Positions 5,430 to 6,833 of a stretch of DNA of 6,833 bases are shown here, in pieces. This stretch comes from CAYMST01 sp964393115 (GTDB lineage Bacteria; Bacteroidota; Bacteroidia; Cytophagales; Cyclobacteriaceae): NCBI GenBank assembly GCA_964393115.1, contig CAYMST010000257.1, positions 1 to 6,833 on the forward strand, given 5' to 3'. A program made the position numbers and the translations under genes. Below the pieces are notes generated by a model that had not been told where the DNA came from, searched no databases, and saw only the letters and a program-made list of their open reading frames with translations. Position 1 is the first letter of the stretch. Every line of letters starts with the position of its first letter.

Positions 5430-6341
5430 ATGTTGAAAGGACTATCAAATATTAAGTTATTAGCCCTACTTGGCGGACTTGTAGCGGTATACTTTCTAGT
5501 AGATATGACTAGAAATACGAAAAGGAGCAGTTCTTTTCGGTCGGAACTAGTTGAGATTGACACAGCTAAGGTGACTAAGCTCGAAGTGAAGAAAAACGCT
5601 GAAAAGCTTCTTCTGCTCAAGGAGAGCGCTGAATGGAAGGTGGAGCTCCCCAATGGACGAAAAGTTAGTGCGAAAAGTGCTAGTGTAAAAAGTACTCTCG
5701 GCGCTTTATTGAGTATTAAACCCGATAGGTTGGCGGCACGAAACAAGGATAAATGGAAAGATTATCAAGTGGACTCATCAGCCATGCGTGTCCAGACCTT
5801 TGAAGGCTCTTCAAAGACGTTGGATTTGATGATTGGTAGGTTTGGTGTCTCAGGACAGCGTTCATATCATTCCTTTGTTCGGTTATTTGATGAAGATGAA
5901 GTATATAGTGTGAATAACTTTATGCCATTTTCAGTGAATTCAGACCCCAATAATTACCGGAATTCAGTGGTGATGAAGGCGAATAAAGACTCTATATCTA
6001 GCATTAAGTTCAACTATCCCGATAGCGCTTTCGTATTGGAAAAGGCGGTAAGTGGTCAATGGATAGTAGGGGCGCAAGATGCGGACTCTGCAAGTGTAGC
6101 TACTTACCTTGGTGATATTGCTTATCTATCGAATACTGATTTTGTGGATGATGTAGATCACCTTAGCGCTTACACGTTTACGGTGGATATCACTATTTCT
6201 GGGAAAGACCCAATACAGCTCTTTGCCTACCCGTCCCAAGGAGAGTGGGCGGTTAAATCTTCAAGTAATTCGGAAGAATTTTTTGCCAGTAAAGACCTAG
6301 CTGAAAAGCTATTCAAGCCGGCGGCGTACTTCGTGAAATAA
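5430..6341 (+). CDS. DUF4340 domain-containing membrane-anchored protein
   Basis: This 303-residue protein has one N-terminal membrane helix (about 8-25) with no cleavage site, followed by a soluble, presumably periplasmic, part. The pattern V-T-K-L-E-V (48-53), L-L-L-x-K-E-S-A-E-W-K-V (61-71) and a later D-x-M-I-G-R (132-137) is that of DUF4340. A similar pattern recurs in the second half, I-S-S-I-K-F (189-194), F-V-L-E-K then G-Q-W-I-V (201-213), which suggests two related subdomains. No enzyme motif is visible. The gene starts 5 nt after the Gldg gene and is the last in the operon, ahead of the terminator at 6371-6400. DUF4340 genes commonly neighbour Gldg-family ABC genes in many phyla, so a role as a periplasmic partner of that complex is the likeliest reading. 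The molecular function is unknown. Confidence 0.82.
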   Translation: MLKGLSNIKLLALLGGLVAVYFLVDMTRNTKRSSSFRSELVEIDTAKVTKLEVKKNAEKLLLLKESAEWKVELPNGRKVSAKSASVKSTLGALLSIKPDRLAARNKDKWKDYQVDSSAMRVQTFEGSSKTLDLMIGRFGVSGQRSYHSFVRLFDEDEVYSVNNFMPFSVNSDPNNYRNSVVMKANKDSISSIKFNYPDSAFVLEKAVSGQWIVGAQDADSASVATYLGDIAYLSNTDFVDDVDHLSAYTFTVDITISGKDPIQLFAYPSQGEWAVKSSSNSEEFFASKDLAEKLFKPAAYFVK

Positions 6342-6370
6342 CGTCAATTCGTTTCTTTGATGATACTTAG

Positions 6371-6400
6371 TGGGCATTTGATTCGTCGAATGCCCATTTT
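6371..6400 (+). terminator. Intrinsic terminator of the ABC/Gldg/DUF4340 operon
   Basis: Bases 6371-6380 pair with 6387-6396 (ten pairs including one T-G wobble at 6379/6388) around a 6-nt loop, and TTTTCATTT follows directly. It lies 29 nt after the DUF4340 stop codon and before the promoter of the next gene, exactly where the operon should end. Confidence 0.85.
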
Positions 6401-6428
6401 CATTTGAACTAATTTCGAAAACGGCTCG

Positions 6429-6459
6429 TTGAGTTCCAGTGGATCATTTTGTATATTTG
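6429..6459 (+). promoter_or_regulatory. Bacteroidota-type promoter of the thioredoxin-fold gene
   Basis: TATATTTG at 6452-6459 is a perfect match to the Bacteroidota -7 element TAnnTTTG, and TTG at 6429-6431 stands 20 nt upstream as the -33 element. Transcription would begin near 6465, leaving a leader of roughly 20 nt before the ATG at 6487. Together with the terminator at 6371-6400 it separates this gene from the preceding operon. Confidence 0.7.
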
Positions 6460-6486
6460 TCTAATTCAACAACCCCGACTAACGAT

Positions 6487-6833
6487 ATGATGGGTAAATC
6501 AAAAATAATAGTTGCAATATCACTTCTTCTCTGTTTTGGTGTCTGTTTCGCTGGCGATGGAGAAAAAAAAGAATCCTCCAGTGTGCAATGGATGTCATTA
6601 GAAGAGGCCATTGAGAAATCGAAAACTAATCCAAAGAAGATTTTTATTGATGTTTACACGGATTGGTGTGGCTATTGCAAGGTGATGGATAGACAAACCT
6701 TTAGTCATCCGCAAATAGCTGAATACTTAAACGAAAAGTATTATGCTGTGAAGTTCAATGCGGAACAACCAGAAGACATACTGTTTAAGGGAAAAACATA
6801 TAAATTCATTGCGTCTGGAAGAAGAGGATATCA
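6487..6833 (+). CDS. Exported thioredoxin-family protein, N-terminal part
   Basis: The frame opens with two consecutive ATG codons (6487 and 6490) and runs off the window after 115 codons. Residues 4-22 form a signal peptide (K-S-K, hydrophobic core, C-F-A before Gly23), so the protein should be exported to the periplasm. The mature part starts a thioredoxin fold: a helix S-L-E-E-A-I-E-K-S (37-45), then K-I-F-I-D-V-Y-T-D-W (51-60) and the redox pair C-G-Y-C at 61-64, followed by K-V-M-D-R-x-T-F. This layout is typical of thioredoxin-like/DUF255-type proteins of Bacteroidota that reduce or form disulfides outside the cytoplasm. Either ATG could be used; there is no Shine-Dalgarno site to decide. 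The well-placed promoter at 6429-6459 gives it its own transcription unit. What follows the fold is not visible. A lipoprotein reading through Cys16 or Cys20 is unlikely because neither sits in a lipobox. Confidence 0.85.
   Translation, partial: MMGKSKIIVAISLLLCFGVCFAGDGEKKESSSVQWMSLEEAIEKSKTNPKKIFIDVYTDWCGYCKVMDRQTFSHPQIAEYLNEKYYAVKFNAEQPEDILFKGKTYKFIASGRRGY

Noticed and set aside
5369..5746. 125-codon minus-strand open frame
   Set aside because: It crosses the Gldg/DUF4340 junction in antisense and has low-complexity Ser/Phe-rich sequence, typical of a shadow frame.

Overview
The window looks like a chromosomal piece of a Bacteroidota bacterium, probably of the Cytophagia branch. The reasons are a GldA/GldF/GldG-type ABC cassette, start codons without clear Shine-Dalgarno sites, a near-textbook Bacteroidota promoter (TTG-N20-TATATTTG) before the last gene, exported proteins with Ala-Gln signal cleavage sites or an acidic stretch after a lipoprotein cysteine, and a moderately AT-rich base composition. 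Nothing suggests a mobile element, phage, CRISPR array or RNA gene.

Layout: (1) 1-273, + strand: the C-terminal end of a family GH15 glucoamylase/trehalase-like glycoside hydrolase. (2) 329-360: a perfect 15-bp hairpin between convergent genes. (3) 2002 down to 364, - strand: a two-gene unit encoding a small exported protein that looks like an outer-membrane beta-barrel, then a patatin-like lipoprotein. (4) 2003-2232: a divergent intergenic region with a long inverted repeat, a 10-bp palindrome and a weak promoter candidate. (5) 2233-6341, + strand: a tight four-gene operon (gaps of 6, 12 and 5 nt) encoding an ABC ATPase (GldA), an ABC-2 permease (GldF-like), a Gldg-family membrane-anchored protein (GldG-like) and a DUF4340 protein, closed by a terminator at 6371-6400. 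(6) 6452-6833, + strand: a good promoter and the N-terminal part of an exported thioredoxin-fold protein with a CGYC active site.

How the genes fit together: the four-gene operon probably encodes one inner-membrane complex. The ATPase would drive the six-helix permease, while the Gldg and DUF4340 proteins, each anchored by an N-terminal helix, present large periplasmic domains. The DUF4340 partner and the contiguous ATPase gene resemble the widespread Gldg/DUF4340 cassette also found in non-gliding bacteria. A gliding role is therefore not certain, despite the gld names. The patatin lipoprotein and small barrel probably act together at the outer membrane; the patatin has an unusual oxyanion loop. 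The system in the window that is least understood is the Gldg-DUF4340 cassette, whose substrate I cannot infer from the sequence.
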